Shown here one piece after another: positions 44,727 to 54,972 of a stretch of 64,000 nt of DNA. The stretch is from positions 1,488,001-1,552,000 of the forward strand of contig NZ_CP061292.1 in the NCBI RefSeq assembly GCF_018687475.1, read 5' to 3'. The position numbers and the translations under genes are program-made. Within the stretch, counting starts at the first letter, position 1. The number at the start of each line of letters is the position of its first letter. The DNA comes from Polynucleobacter sp. MWH-UH24A (lineage in GTDB: Bacteria > Pseudomonadota > Gammaproteobacteria > Burkholderiales > Burkholderiaceae). The notes below the pieces were generated by a model that ran no database searches, was not told the DNA's origin, and saw only the letters and a list, made by a program, of their open reading frames with translations.

Positions 44727-46280
44727 TTATTGATCGAGTAAGAAATTGAGGAGAAGTGGAACTGGTCTACCCGTTGCCCCTTTAGCGGCTCCACTCTTCC
44801 ATGCAGTTCCAGCAATATCCAAATGAGCCCACCGGAATTTTTCAGCAAAGCGCGATAGGAAACAAGCGGCGGTCACACTCCCTGCGGGACGCCCCCCAAT
44901 ATTGGCGAGGTCCGCAAAGTTTGACTTCAATTGCTCATGGTAAGCCGCATCAAGAGGCAAACGCCATACCGTATCTAAAGATTGATGACCAGCCTTACTC
45001 AAGGCTTTCACTAAGACTTCATCATCTGAGAACAAACCACTATGCACATGGCCTAGGGCAATAATGCAAGCGCCCGTCAAAGTAGCCACATCGATCACAA
45101 CATTTGGCTTAAAGCGCTCAACATACGTTAGCGCATCACACAAAATCAGGCGGCCCTCAGCATCGGTATTTAAAACCTCGATGGTCTGCCCAGACATGCT
45201 CTTCACAATGTCGCCTGGACGCGTTGCGCGACCTGAGGGCATGTTCTCGCAGGTTGGCACCACTCCGATCACATTCTTTTTTAATCCCAACAAAGACACC
45301 GCATACATGGTGCCAAATACGGATGCCGCACCACACATGTCGTATTTCATTTCATCCATCGCTTCGCCAGGCTTTAATGAAATGCCGCCGGTATCAAAGG
45401 TAATGCCCTTGCCAACCAAAACGATCGGATCTTCATTCGCCTTTCCACCATCATGACGCATGATGATGAACCGTGGGGGCGTGTCTGAGCCTTTAGCAAC
45501 TGCTAAGAAAGAGCCCATGCCAAGTGCTTCAATTTGTTGTTGATTGAGCACCTGTACCTTTAGCTTGGTTTTCTTGGGAAGGTTTAATGCAGTCTGTGCC
45601 AAAAAGCTTGGGGTACAAACATTGGGTGGCAAATTACCCAGATCTTTGGTCAAATTCATTCCCTCTACCAAAGCCGATCCCTCGTGAACAGCTGCCTTCA
45701 CAAGCGATGCCTGCTTGGCACTGGAAAGCACGGTGAACTGCTGTAGAGCGTCTGGTTTTTCCAAAGGCTTCGTCTTAAACTGTTCCTGTCGAACCCCAAA
45801 GCGATAAACCTGATCACCCACAATTTGGGCTAACAAACGAATCCGTTCTACGATTGCAGTTGGACTTTGATTGGATTTTTGCTTTCCAACAAAACTGGAT
45901 GTGTGCCACAGCACTGACTGAATGGAACCACCACTCACCGCCTTCAGAATCGATCGTGCAATCTTGGCAAAATCACCTAAAGACTCGTTATCACCAAGGC
46001 CTACCAATAAAACCCGTTTGAGCTTTACGTTATTCAAGGCCCACGCCCGAGTGGAGCGTAATAAGGTGCATGCTCCTGCTTTACCATCGAGGTCCCCCAC
46101 TGAGCGGGCCTCTGAAATGGCCCCACCGAGAAGATCATCAAGCGCCTCTAGCTGGGAGAGTTCGTTGGCTCGGTACCCCACCACCAAACAATCGCCACTT
46201 AAGCCACAAACCGCAGCGGCGCCCTTAGGGCTTTTAAAATCGATATCGGCAAGAACTTTCGTGCTAAATTGAATCGTCAT
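44727..46280 (-). CDS. pepA: Leucyl aminopeptidase (M17, cytosol aminopeptidase)
   Basis: Dinuclear metal aminopeptidase; PepA also binds DNA in xer recombination and carAB control in enterics. The 517 residues show the M17 signature NTDAEGRL with metal ligands. The active-site segment GKGITFDTGGISLKPGEAMDEMKYDMCG and the hexamer-interface C-terminal part are also present. It is divergent from lptF (74 bp) and followed by holC. Confidence 0.96.
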   Translation of the reverse strand: MTIQFSTKVLADIDFKSPKGAAAVCGLSGDCLVVGYRANELSQLEALDDLLGGAISEARSVGDLDGKAGACTLLRSTRAWALNNVKLKRVLLVGLGDNESLGDFAKIARSILKAVSGGSIQSVLWHTSSFVGKQKSNQSPTAIVERIRLLAQIVGDQVYRFGVRQEQFKTKPLEKPDALQQFTVLSSAKQASLVKAAVHEGSALVEGMNLTKDLGNLPPNVCTPSFLAQTALNLPKKTKLKVQVLNQQQIEALGMGSFLAVAKGSDTPPRFIIMRHDGGKANEDPIVLVGKGITFDTGGISLKPGEAMDEMKYDMCGAASVFGTMYAVSLLGLKKNVIGVVPTCENMPSGRATRPGDIVKSMSGQTIEVLNTDAEGRLILCDALTYVERFKPNVVIDVATLTGACIIALGHVHSGLFSDDEVLVKALSKAGHQSLDTVWRLPLDAAYHEQLKSNFADLANIGGRPAGSVTAACFLSRFAEKFRWAHLDIAGTAWKSGAAKGATGRPVPLLLNFLLDQ

Positions 46281-46354
46281 CGTCTTTCACCATTAAGGGT
46301 TTTTTTACATTATCCACCGACCGAATTAAAGTCGCAGAATTAGACCCCGTAACC

Positions 46355-47470
46355 ATGATCTTTGAACAAGCCCTCCGCCGCGAACTCAGCATGACCACAG
46401 GTGCTGTGTTTTTGGTCTTGGTCACCATCATGATTACCACGCTCGTGATTCGAATTTTAGGATTTGCAGCGAGTGGTTCAGTAAATCCCGAAGACGCCTT
46501 AGTGTTAATTGCTCTAGCCACCCTCGGTTACTTTGCCGTTCTATTAACCGTCTCGCTGTTTATTGCCGTCCTAATTGTTCTAGTTCGTTGGTACAAAGAC
46601 TCAGAAATGATCGTGTGGTTTGCGAGTGGATTGAGTATTACCAATTTAATTGGCCCAATCCTGCGATTTGCAATTCCGCTCATCCTCATCATTGCCTTAT
46701 TGGCTGCTTTTGTTTGGCCATGGGCAAATCGCGAGTCGAGTGTGATTAGTCAACGCTTTCAACAACGCGACGATGTATCCATGGTTGCAGCAGGTCAATT
46801 CAAAGAATCTGCCAAGGCAGAGCGAGTCTTTTTCATCGAAGATCTTGATGTTGATAAGGGGGAAGTTAAAAATATCTTTGTGGCCGATACGCGCAATCAA
46901 AAGTTAAGTGTTGCGGTTGCCGCTACGGGTTACATTGAAAATGCCCCAAACGGTGATAAAAGTGTGGTTCTCTTAAAAGGTCGTCGCTATGAAGGTCAAC
47001 CAACCCAAGCCAACTTCAGAATTTTAGAGTTTGATGAATACGAGACCAAGATCTTAAGTAAGGAAGTTAGTAAGCCACCGCCACGCGATCGAGAAAAAAA
47101 TGTGATTGAGCTAATCCAAGAGTCGGATCCCAACATCCGACGCGCTAACTTTGGAGAGTTGCTCTGGCGTATTGGTCTACCTATCATGGCCCTTGGTTTA
47201 GTCTTAATTGCGATTCCCTTGGCCTATGTGAATCCCCGTTTAGGAAACTACACGGCCATGTTTTATGCCGTCCTCATTTACCTGATGTACAGCAACCTCT
47301 TAAACCTTAGCCAAAATTACGTTTCGCAAGGTCGTGTCGACTTCTTCATTGGTCTATGGCCTATTCACCTGATTGCATTCGGATTGGCGTTTGTTTTGAT
47401 TCGTAATCGCATTAATCCATCCGTGAAGTGGTGGCAACGTCAACTTCCAAGGGCCTGGCAAAGCAAATGA
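46355..47470 (+). CDS. lptF: LPS export ABC transporter permease LptF
   Basis: Inner-membrane permease that extracts LPS and passes it to the periplasmic bridge. The 371 residues begin with MIFEQALRREL and a first span. A periplasmic beta-jellyroll-like domain lies between spans 3 and 4 (about residues 130-265), and three spans follow. It overlaps lptG by 4 bases. The LptB ATPase is not in the window. Confidence 0.94.
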   Translation: MIFEQALRRELSMTTGAVFLVLVTIMITTLVIRILGFAASGSVNPEDALVLIALATLGYFAVLLTVSLFIAVLIVLVRWYKDSEMIVWFASGLSITNLIGPILRFAIPLILIIALLAAFVWPWANRESSVISQRFQQRDDVSMVAAGQFKESAKAERVFFIEDLDVDKGEVKNIFVADTRNQKLSVAVAATGYIENAPNGDKSVVLLKGRRYEGQPTQANFRILEFDEYETKILSKEVSKPPPRDREKNVIELIQESDPNIRRANFGELLWRIGLPIMALGLVLIAIPLAYVNPRLGNYTAMFYAVLIYLMYSNLLNLSQNYVSQGRVDFFIGLWPIHLIAFGLAFVLIRNRINPSVKWWQRQLPRAWQSK

Positions 47471-48621
47471 GTTGGCTCTTTCCCAAAATTTACGAGCGTT
47501 ACTTTGCCAAGCAAATTTATGCGAGCTTTGGCTTTATTTTGTTTGCCCTTCTGGCACTCTTCTTATTTTTTGACATTCTGAGTGAACTGGGATCGGTCAA
47601 TTCAAAATACACACTGCCGCTGGCACTTTTGCATGTGCTCTTGAAAGCGCCTAGCCGTATGGTTGAAATTATTCCAATCGCTGGCTTAATTGGCAGTATT
47701 TATGTCTTTGCGATGATGGCCAGTCAATCAGAGTTCACCATCTTTCGCGTGGCTGGATTAGATATCAAACAAAGCCTCTACACGCTTGCCAAAATTTCCT
47801 TACCAATCGTCGCATTGACCCTTGCGATCAGTGAGGGCTTAGGGCCATATAGTGAGAGGCTCTCGGAGCGGATTCGAATGGAAGCCTTGGGCTCGAGCTT
47901 TAGCTCCCAGTTTCGATCGGGTGTTTGGCTCAAAGATCAATTACGCGATCAGGATGGAGCGGGTCCGATTAAAGCTGGGGTTCGGTATGTCAATGTTGGC
48001 TCGATTGATCAAGATGATCAAATTCGTCAAATTCGGATGTATGAATTTGATCCCAACTACCGCCTTCTCTCAATTCGTAGCGCTGCGTCCGGTCGCTTTA
48101 ATAATGCGGGTATTTGGGAACTAAATGATGTTTCAGAAACCCGATTTATTGAGAAACGCAGTGGTGATCCCTTAGATGCGGTCTATACCGCCCAAACTAA
48201 AACCATTCCAAAACTGAGCTTGGAATCCCAAGTTACTCCACAGATCCTTAATGTTCTTCTGATCAGCCCCGAGAAGATGTCCATCATCAGTTTGGGCCAA
48301 TTTATTTTGCACCTTCAAGAAAATAAGCAAGATGCACAACGCCATGCGATCGCCTTTTGGAAAAAAGTGGTTTACCCCTTTATTATTTTTGTGATGCTCG
48401 CTCTTGCGCTACCGTTTGCGTTCATGAAAGTGCGGGCTGGAAGCGTTGGTATTAAGGTCTTTGGTGGCATCATGTTGGGCATGAGTTTTCAGCTATTTAA
48501 TACCCTTTTCTCCAGCGTCGGCTTACTCGGCGCACTTCCTGCCCTGTTTACCGCAATCTTTCCACCATTGATTTATTTACTGTTAGCAATCGCTGCTCTA
48601 AAGTGGGTAGCTCGTGCGTAA
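47467..48621 (+). CDS. lptG: LPS export ABC transporter permease LptG
   Basis: Partner of LptF in the LptB2FG complex. It is 384 aa from the ATG at 47467, which overlaps the lptF stop (ATGA); an upstream Met at 47428 lies inside lptF. Spans 1-3 (about 10-115) are followed by a periplasmic domain (140-270) and three C-terminal spans. The start MSWLFPKIYERYFAKQIY is LptG-like. Confidence 0.94.
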   Translation: MSWLFPKIYERYFAKQIYASFGFILFALLALFLFFDILSELGSVNSKYTLPLALLHVLLKAPSRMVEIIPIAGLIGSIYVFAMMASQSEFTIFRVAGLDIKQSLYTLAKISLPIVALTLAISEGLGPYSERLSERIRMEALGSSFSSQFRSGVWLKDQLRDQDGAGPIKAGVRYVNVGSIDQDDQIRQIRMYEFDPNYRLLSIRSAASGRFNNAGIWELNDVSETRFIEKRSGDPLDAVYTAQTKTIPKLSLESQVTPQILNVLLISPEKMSIISLGQFILHLQENKQDAQRHAIAFWKKVVYPFIIFVMLALALPFAFMKVRAGSVGIKVFGGIMLGMSFQLFNTLFSSVGLLGALPALFTAIFPPLIYLLLAIAALKWVARA

Positions 48622-48633
48622 GGATACTTTCGG

Positions 48634-49575
48634 ATGAACCTTCATCAACTGCGTTTTGTTCGTGAAGTGGTCCGTCAGAACTTTAATCTAACTGCGGCTG
48701 CGAAAGCGCTATTTACTTCGCAACCCGGCGTCTCCAAAGCGATCATTGAACTTGAGGATGAGTTGGGTGTTGAAATTTTTCGACGCCATGGCAAGCGAAT
48801 TCGTTCATTAACCGAACCCGGTAAGCGAATCTTAGTTTCGATTGAACGCCTGTTGGAGGAAGTCGAGACCTTAAAGCGAGTTGGCAATGATTACGCCAAT
48901 CAAGACCAAGGTAGCTTTGTGATTGCCACGACTCATACCCAGGCCCGTTATGCTTTGCCTAAGGTCTTGAGCGAATTTACAAAGCGGTTTCCAAAAGTGC
49001 GCGTAAGCCTGTTGCAGGGTAACCCCAGTCAAATTGCCCAAATGCTGCTTGAAGATCGTGCGGATCTGGCGATTGCTACGGAGGGGCTTGCCAATACCCT
49101 TGGAGTCTTGGCTCTTCCCAGTCATCAATGGCAACATGCAGTGGTTGTGCCATCTGGTCACCCCTTACTGAATCATGAATCCATCACCCTGGAGCTCTTA
49201 AGCAAGTATCCACTCATTACCTATGCAAAAGCATTCTCTGGGCGCAGCAAAATCGATGCGGCATTTGCGCAACGCAATCTCACCCCGGACATCATTTTGG
49301 AAGCAATTGATGCGGATGTGATCAAAACCTATGTCGAGAATGGGATGGGCGTTGGGATTGTGGCAGGGGTTGCATTAGATCCCGAACGCGATCGGCAACT
49401 GAAATCAATTTCAGTCGGACATATTTTTGGTACCAATGTCACGCATATCGGCATCAAACAAGGCGCTTACCTGCGCTCATTTATCTTCACTTTTATTGAG
49501 CTTTTTTCACCCACCCTCACACGCAAAATTGTGGAACAAGCCATGTCAAGCGAGTCGAGTGATTATCAAATTTGA
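48634..49575 (+). CDS. CysB-type LysR-family transcriptional regulator
   Basis: LysR regulator closely resembling CysB and Cbl of sulfur assimilation. The 313 residues start with a winged HTH (TSQPGVSKAIIELEDELG, 29-46). The effector domain has the CysB-specific IATTHTQARYALP segment, TGR-like SGRSKIDAAF, and DADVIKTYV. In CysB these bind O-acetylserine and sulfate analogues. It lies 12 bases after lptG but is not part of that pathway. Its stop codon abuts the 3' end of the convergent tRNA-Leu gene. Confidence 0.9.
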   Translation: MNLHQLRFVREVVRQNFNLTAAAKALFTSQPGVSKAIIELEDELGVEIFRRHGKRIRSLTEPGKRILVSIERLLEEVETLKRVGNDYANQDQGSFVIATTHTQARYALPKVLSEFTKRFPKVRVSLLQGNPSQIAQMLLEDRADLAIATEGLANTLGVLALPSHQWQHAVVVPSGHPLLNHESITLELLSKYPLITYAKAFSGRSKIDAAFAQRNLTPDIILEAIDADVIKTYVENGMGVGIVAGVALDPERDRQLKSISVGHIFGTNVTHIGIKQGAYLRSFIFTFIELFSPTLTRKIVEQAMSSESSDYQI

Positions 49576-49660
49576 TGGTGCCTCGGGTCGGACTCGAACC
49601 GACACGCCTTGCGGCACCGGATTTTGAGTCCGGCACGTCTACCAATTCCATCACCGAGGC
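49576..49660 (-). tRNA. tRNA-Leu (anticodon CAA)
   Basis: Class II tRNA on the minus strand. It has acceptor GCCTCGG/CCGAGGC, a long variable arm (TGCCGCAAGGCGT) and anticodon loop CTCAAAA with CAA. A T-loop TTCGAGT, discriminator A and encoded CCA complete it. It reads TTG codons. The 3' CCA is adjacent to the stop codon of the CysB-like gene. A promoter-like element lies at 49695-49711. Confidence 0.97.
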
Positions 49661-49694
49661 AAGTTCGTTAACGTTGGACGGTTAACAATCATGA

Positions 49695-49711
49695 TTGAAG
49701 CGATGATTTTA
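49695..49711 (-). promoter_or_regulatory. Putative tRNA promoter element (-10 TAAAAT)
   Basis: The minus strand reads TAAAATCATCGCTTCAA, 35 bases before tRNA-Leu. It matches the element before tRNA-Thr (2179-2195) at 16 of 17 positions. The rest of the gap 49661-49754 shows no gene. Confidence 0.5.
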
Positions 49712-49754
49712 ACCAATCTCATCGCCTTGTACCCAAAATGCCTAAATTAACTAA

Positions 49755-50741
49755 TTAAGGGATGAGGATCGTTGTACCCGTCGTCTTGCGCCCCTCAAGA
49801 TCGCGATGCGCCTGCACAGCATCTGCCAGAGGATATGTTTGCTTAATCTCAATCTTGATTTGACCCTGAGTCACTCGCTCAAATAAATCCTTAGCCATTG
49901 GCTCCAGTAATGCGCGGTTATGTACATAGGTCATTAAGGTAGGACGAGTTAACTTTAGCGACCCCTTACTTGACAGGACCGCTAAATCGATCGGCGGAAC
50001 TGATCCAGAGGCATTACCAAAGCTCACTGCCATGCCACGGGGCGCGATACAGTCCAAGGTCTTCATGAAGGTATCTTTGCCGACCGCATCGTAGGCAACC
50101 GCGACCCCTTTGCCATTAGTAATCTCTTTTACGCGCGTGACAAAATCTTCAGTACGGTATTCAATCACATGATCGCAGCCGTAGGATTTGGCGAGTGCCG
50201 CCTTCTCAGGGCTGCCTACCGTACCAATTACTGTGGCACCAATTGCCTTTAACCATTGCAAGGCAATTAAGCCAACGCCGCCAGCAATCGCATGAAAGAG
50301 GACCGTATCACCGCGCTGTACCTTATAGGTATCATTTAGGAGATATTGCACTGTAAGTCCTTGCAACATCATGCCGGCTCCGGTCTCAAACGAGATCGCA
50401 TCGGGTAACTTCACAATCGCCTCTGCGGGCATGATGCGGGCCTGTGCATACGCTCCTGTTGGTCTACCTGCATAGGCAACGCGATCGCCCGCTTTAAGGT
50501 GCGTCACGCCTGGCCCGACTTTCTCAATCATGCCCGACGCTTCCATGCCAATACCGCCTGGCAATGGCTGAGGGTAGTAACCCGATCGAAAGTAAATATC
50601 AATGTAGTTCAAGCCACATGCTTTTTGCGCAATTAAAACCTCTCCGGGTCCTGGTTCACCTAATGAAACATCGACGTATTTCATGACCTCGGGCGGTCCA
50701 ACTTCATCGATCCGAATCGCTTTTGTGTTCATGACTGACAT
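49755..50741 (-). CDS. qor: NADPH:quinone reductase, zinc-free MDR family
   Basis: Reduces quinones with NADPH. The 328 residues have the GroES-like N-terminal domain (CGLNYIDIYFRSGYYP, substrate region). The Rossmann loop AIAGGVGLIALQWLKA lies around residues 148-163. Zinc-binding residues are absent, which separates it from alcohol dehydrogenases. Length equals E. coli Qor. The start codon could be the ATG at 50741 or three codons on. It is divergent from yebC. Confidence 0.9.
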   Translation of the reverse strand: MSVMNTKAIRIDEVGPPEVMKYVDVSLGEPGPGEVLIAQKACGLNYIDIYFRSGYYPQPLPGGIGMEASGMIEKVGPGVTHLKAGDRVAYAGRPTGAYAQARIMPAEAIVKLPDAISFETGAGMMLQGLTVQYLLNDTYKVQRGDTVLFHAIAGGVGLIALQWLKAIGATVIGTVGSPEKAALAKSYGCDHVIEYRTEDFVTRVKEITNGKGVAVAYDAVGKDTFMKTLDCIAPRGMAVSFGNASGSVPPIDLAVLSSKGSLKLTRPTLMTYVHNRALLEPMAKDLFERVTQGQIKIEIKQTYPLADAVQAHRDLEGRKTTGTTILIP

Positions 50742-50881
50742 ATAGATTCTCCTGAATGTTCTTGTTCCAAATTCATCGAAATCGATGCTTGGGGTGTGTT
50801 TTTTTAAGCCAAGCCCGTATTTTGCCTAAAATTATGGTTCTAAGCCGAAATTCATTTATTCATCAGAGAAGGATTGCCACC

Positions 50882-51601
50882 ATGGCGGGTCATTCAAAAT
50901 GGGCCAATATTCAACACCGCAAGGGCCGCCAGGACGAAAAGCGTGGCAAAGTTTGGACCAAACTCATCAAAGAGATTACTGTTGCAGCCCGCTTAGGTGG
51001 AGGTGATCTGAGCGCCAATCCGCGTCTGCGCCTGGCAATCGACAAGGCCAAAGATGCCAATATGCCCAACGATAATGTGCAACGTGCTATTGCTCGTGGA
51101 ACGGGTGCAGCCGATGGCGTCGATTACGAAGAGATTCGGTATGAAGGCTATGGCATTAATGGTGCTGCCGTGATTGTGGATTCGATGACCGATAATCGCA
51201 CTCGCACGGTTGCCGAGGTCCGCCATGCCTTTTCAAAGCATGGTGGCAATATGGGCACAGAGGGCTCCGTAGCTTTCTTATTTAAACACTGCGGCCAACT
51301 TCTTTTTGCCCCAGGTACGAATGAAGAGCAATTACTCGAGTTAGCCCTTGAGGCTGGTGCGGATGACGTGATTACGCATGACGATGGATCGCTGGAGGTG
51401 ATGACCGACCCCTTTGAGTTCAGCAATATTCGAAATGCCTTGGAAGTGGCAGGTTTAAAACCCGAGTTAGCCGAAGTCACAATGCGCCCATCGACAGAGG
51501 TTGAACTCAGTGAAGAGCAAGCCGAGTCGATGCAAAAATTATTAGATGCGCTTGAGAATTTAGATGATGTCCAGGCGGTCTATACCAACGCCAACCTTTA
51601 A
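50882..51601 (+). CDS. yebC: YebC/PmpR-family protein (translation/transcription regulator)
   Basis: TACO1/YebC family; members ease ribosome stalling at proline-rich stretches, and some act as DNA-binding regulators. It is 239 aa from the ATG at 50882, where the universal [18 protein letters not shown] begins. A longer reading to 50756 has no homologue-like sequence. The acidic C-terminal [15 protein letters not shown] motif is present. purD follows after 21 bases. Confidence 0.95.
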   Translation: MAGHSKWANIQHRKGRQDEKRGKVWTKLIKEITVAARLGGGDLSANPRLRLAIDKAKDANMPNDNVQRAIARGTGAADGVDYEEIRYEGYGINGAAVIVDSMTDNRTRTVAEVRHAFSKHGGNMGTEGSVAFLFKHCGQLLFAPGTNEEQLLELALEAGADDVITHDDGSLEVMTDPFEFSNIRNALEVAGLKPELAEVTMRPSTEVELSEEQAESMQKLLDALENLDDVQAVYTNANL

Positions 51602-51622
51602 GCCCGAACAAGAAAGTTCCTT

Positions 51623-52894
51623 ATGAAAATTTTATTAATTGGCTCAGGCGGTCGCGAACATGCTCTGGCTTGGAAATTAGCGCGCTCACCGAAAGTGCAA
51701 AAAGTATTCGTGGCTCCTGGTAATGGTGGCACGACTAATCAAAAAAATGCTGGTATTGAAAATTTACCAATCACTGATTTGGAAGAGCTTGCTGCATTTG
51801 CTAAACGTGAGCAAATTGGCCTGACCGTGGTTGGGCCTGAAGCCCCCTTGGCTGCCGGAATTGTTGATGTCTTTCGCAATCAGGGCTTGCGGATTTTTGG
51901 TCCGACGCAATTGGCAGCACAACTGGAGTCTTCCAAAGATTTCTCAAAAGCATTCATGAAGCGTCATGGTATTCCAACAGCAGATTACCAAACCTTTACT
52001 AATGCAGAAGCTGCGCATGACTACATTGATCAAAAAGGTGCGCCCATTGTGATTAAAGCAGATGGTCTTGCTGCAGGTAAAGGGGTAGTTGTAGCAATGA
52101 GTCTACCCGAAGCGCACATGGCGGTTGACATGATGCTCTCAGATAACAAATTGGGGCATGCTGGCGCACGGGTTGTGATTGAAGAATTTATTACAGGTGA
52201 GGAGGCAAGCTTTATTGTTTTGGTCGATGGCAAAAATGTCTTACCGCTTGCCAGTAGCCAAGACCATAAGCGTTTACTCGATGGCGACCAAGGCCCCAAT
52301 ACAGGCGGTATGGGTGCCTACTCGCCAGCCCCAGTGGTGACTCCCGAGGTGCATGCACGTGCTATGCGTGAAGTGATCATGCCAACCGTAGAGGGTATGC
52401 GCGCCGATGGGATTCCGTATACCGGCTTTCTCTATGCTGGCCTGATGATTCAGCCTAATGGTCAGATTAAAACCTTGGAGTTCAATTGCCGCATGGGCGA
52501 TCCTGAAACCCAGCCGATTATGGCGCGCCTTGAGAGCGATTTAGTGCCTGCGTTGGATAAAGCCATTGACGGCAAACTTGATGAAGTCGAACTAACTTGG
52601 GATCGGCGTATTGCTCTTGGGGTGGTATTAGCAGCTGCTAACTACCCAGAAAATCCCAAAACAGGTGCTGCAATTACTGGAATACCTGTTGAAACGACTG
52701 ATCAGATCATCTTTCATGCGGGTACCAAAATACAGGATGGTGAGCTTCGCACATCCGGTGGCCGAGTATTGTGCGTTGTTGGTCTAGCGGACACCGTAAA
52801 AGGTGCGCAACAAAAAGCGTATTCTGCCATTGAACAAATTCATTTTGATGGAATGCAGTACCGCAGCGATATTGGCTTTCGAGCCCTCAAGTAA
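51623..52894 (+). CDS. purD: Phosphoribosylamine-glycine ligase
   Basis: ATP-grasp ligase of purine synthesis forming GAR. The 423 residues carry LLIGSGGREHALAWKLA at the N-terminus and the ATP-grasp segments IKADGLAAGKGVVVA and EEFITGEEAS. The catalytic motif TLEFNCRMGDPETQ is also present. It lies in a run yebC-purD-hemF on the plus strand with short gaps. Confidence 0.97.
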   Translation: MKILLIGSGGREHALAWKLARSPKVQKVFVAPGNGGTTNQKNAGIENLPITDLEELAAFAKREQIGLTVVGPEAPLAAGIVDVFRNQGLRIFGPTQLAAQLESSKDFSKAFMKRHGIPTADYQTFTNAEAAHDYIDQKGAPIVIKADGLAAGKGVVVAMSLPEAHMAVDMMLSDNKLGHAGARVVIEEFITGEEASFIVLVDGKNVLPLASSQDHKRLLDGDQGPNTGGMGAYSPAPVVTPEVHARAMREVIMPTVEGMRADGIPYTGFLYAGLMIQPNGQIKTLEFNCRMGDPETQPIMARLESDLVPALDKAIDGKLDEVELTWDRRIALGVVLAAANYPENPKTGAAITGIPVETTDQIIFHAGTKIQDGELRTSGGRVLCVVGLADTVKGAQQKAYSAIEQIHFDGMQYRSDIGFRALK

Positions 52895-52922
52895 ATAGGT
52901 AAGAACAAGTTAAGGATATTGA

Positions 52923-53852
52923 ATGGCAGCAACGATTGATACTCAGGCCGTCAAGGCTTATTTACTCGATTTACAAGACCGAATTACCAGCGCAACTGGC
53001 GCAGTCGATGGCAAATCATTTGCTACGGATAGCTGGGAAAAACCCAAAGACAGTAAATTGCAGGGCTCGGGGCGAACCTGCATTCTGGAAAATGGCAATG
53101 TCCTTGAAAAAGGTGGTGTCGGGTTCTCGCACGTAAGCGGAAATCAATTACCGCCAGCGGCCACCCAAAATCGTCCTGAGATTGCTGGGCGCACTTTTGA
53201 GGCAATGGGCGTTTCCTTAGTGTTTCATCCCCGCAATCCCAAGGCACCCACAACCCATATGAATGTGCGTTGCTTTATTGCCCAAGCTCCCAATCAAGAT
53301 CCAGTTTGGTGGTTTGGCGGTGGCTTTGATCTAACCCCTTACTATGGGGTTGATGAAGACTGTCAGCATTTTCATCAAACCGCTAAAGACGCTCTCGATC
53401 CATTCGGTGCCGATTTGTATCCACGCTTTAAGAAATGGTGCGATGAGTATTTTTATCTTAAGCATCGCGATGAACCGCGTGGCATTGGAGGCATTTTCTT
53501 TGATGATTTCAATGAGTTGGGATTTGAAAGAAGTTTTGCCATGATGCGTTCAGTCGGAGACGCATTCATCGAGGCGTATTTACCGATTCTCAAGCGCCGC
53601 TACCAAGAACCCTATACTCAAGCAGAACGCGATTTTCAGGAATACCGTCGCGGTCGTTATGTTGAATACAACCTAATCTTTGATCGTGGAACCATCTTTG
53701 GTCTGCAATCGGGCGGGCGCTCTGAATCCATCCTCATGTCCATGCCGCCCGTTGTCACCTGGAAATACAATTGGCAGCCCCAACCAGGGACTCCTGAGGC
53801 ACGCCTCTATGATCGCTATCTGAAGCCACGCGATTGGCTAACTGAGGCTTAA
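52923..53852 (+). CDS. hemF: Oxygen-dependent coproporphyrinogen-III oxidase
   Basis: Converts coproporphyrinogen III to protoporphyrinogen IX with O2. The 309 residues contain the PROSITE-like [11 protein letters not shown] stretch and the [20 protein letters not shown] region with active-site His and Asp. The C-terminal [18 protein letters not shown] is also present. This implies aerobic heme synthesis. It is followed by nadD after 12 bases. Confidence 0.97.
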   Translation: MAATIDTQAVKAYLLDLQDRITSATGAVDGKSFATDSWEKPKDSKLQGSGRTCILENGNVLEKGGVGFSHVSGNQLPPAATQNRPEIAGRTFEAMGVSLVFHPRNPKAPTTHMNVRCFIAQAPNQDPVWWFGGGFDLTPYYGVDEDCQHFHQTAKDALDPFGADLYPRFKKWCDEYFYLKHRDEPRGIGGIFFDDFNELGFERSFAMMRSVGDAFIEAYLPILKRRYQEPYTQAERDFQEYRRGRYVEYNLIFDRGTIFGLQSGGRSESILMSMPPVVTWKYNWQPQPGTPEARLYDRYLKPRDWLTEA

Positions 53853-53864
53853 GGCGAATCATTC

Positions 53865-54566
53865 TTGAATAAAACCATCGGCATCCTGGGGGGCACATTT
53901 GACCCGCCGCATTGGGGCCATATTCATCTTGCAGCGCATTTTGCTAAACGCCTAAAGCTCGACGAACTCATGTGGTTACCTAGCGGTGAGCCATGGCAAA
54001 AGGGTGCGCACATCACTCCAGCAGTTGATCGCTATGCCATGACGCTCGCAGCAGCTGAGGTTCTAGAATTCGAGCTTCAACAACTAGGCTTAGGTACTCG
54101 AGTTACTGTAAACACCATGGAAATCGATCGAGCTGGACCCAGTTATACGATCGATAGCGCCAAAGCCCTGCGACAGAACTATGGCGATCAAACTTCACTC
54201 ATTTGGCTTATGGGTGCTGATAGTTTTTTACAGCTCTACACCTGGAATGACTGGCGAGACTTAATGCATTACATCCACTTAGCGGTCGCGAGTCGGCCAC
54301 CCTATCGGATTAAGGTCCAACTACGTGACCATCCGCCGTTACTAACTCACTATGAGGCTCATCAAAGTACCAATGCATTGCAATTGGGCAAGCAATCTTG
54401 CGGTCTTATTTATTTGGATGAGGAGCTATCGATTGATTTAGCATCGAGTAGCCTTCGACCATTACTTGCCCAGCATCCCAATGCCGATGCCATTCAACAA
54501 TGGCTGCCAGAATCGGTCTGGGACATTATTCTAGAAAAAGGCCTCTACCAATCCAAGGTAAGATGA
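53865..54566 (+). CDS. nadD: Nicotinate-nucleotide adenylyltransferase
   Basis: Makes deamido-NAD from nicotinate mononucleotide and ATP. The 233 residues contain GGTFDPPHWGHIHLA (nucleotidyltransferase HxGH), MGADSFLQLYTWNDW, and the C-terminal SSSLRPLL in place of the usual SSTxIR. It starts at a TTG (53865), as no ATG lies before the GGTFDPPH motif; AAGGCG upstream is a weak ribosome-binding site. First of the nadD-rsfS-rlmH-maf-rng run. Confidence 0.93.
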   Translation: MNKTIGILGGTFDPPHWGHIHLAAHFAKRLKLDELMWLPSGEPWQKGAHITPAVDRYAMTLAAAEVLEFELQQLGLGTRVTVNTMEIDRAGPSYTIDSAKALRQNYGDQTSLIWLMGADSFLQLYTWNDWRDLMHYIHLAVASRPPYRIKVQLRDHPPLLTHYEAHQSTNALQLGKQSCGLIYLDEELSIDLASSSLRPLLAQHPNADAIQQWLPESVWDIILEKGLYQSKVR

Positions 54567-54580
54567 GTTCTTAAACCCAT

Positions 54581-54970
54581 ATGGATATCAAAAAACTACA
54601 GCGCACCATCATTGACGCCCTCGAAGATGTCAAAGCACAAGACATTCGTGTCTACGACAGCAGTAAGCTCAGCGAACTTTTTGATCGAGTCATTATTGCA
54701 ACGGGTAACAGTAATCGGCAAACTCGCTCACTCGCTCTATCGGTAAAGGAAAAGGTTCTTGAAAAAGGCGGCGAAGTAATCTCGATCGAGGGCTTGGAGA
54801 CGGGTGAATGGGTTCTAGTGGATTGCGGTGATATTGTGGTTCATATCTTGCAACCCATGCTCAGAGCCTACTACCAACTGGAAGGGCTTTGGGGAGATAA
54901 ACCGGTTCGGGTCAAATTATCTGGCACTAAGAAGCTAGTCAAAGCCAGTGAAGACGCTGGCGACGAATAA
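54581..54970 (+). CDS. rsfS: Ribosomal silencing factor RsfS
   Basis: Binds L14 of the large ribosomal subunit and blocks subunit joining in starvation. The 129 residues are of the Iojap fold, with ATGNSNRQTRSLA, GLETGEWVLVDCGDIVVHIL and the YYQLEGLWGD end. It sits between nadD (14-base gap) and rlmH (2-base gap), a standard arrangement. Confidence 0.95.
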   Translation: MDIKKLQRTIIDALEDVKAQDIRVYDSSKLSELFDRVIIATGNSNRQTRSLALSVKEKVLEKGGEVISIEGLETGEWVLVDCGDIVVHILQPMLRAYYQLEGLWGDKPVRVKLSGTKKLVKASEDAGDE

Positions 54971-54972
54971 AC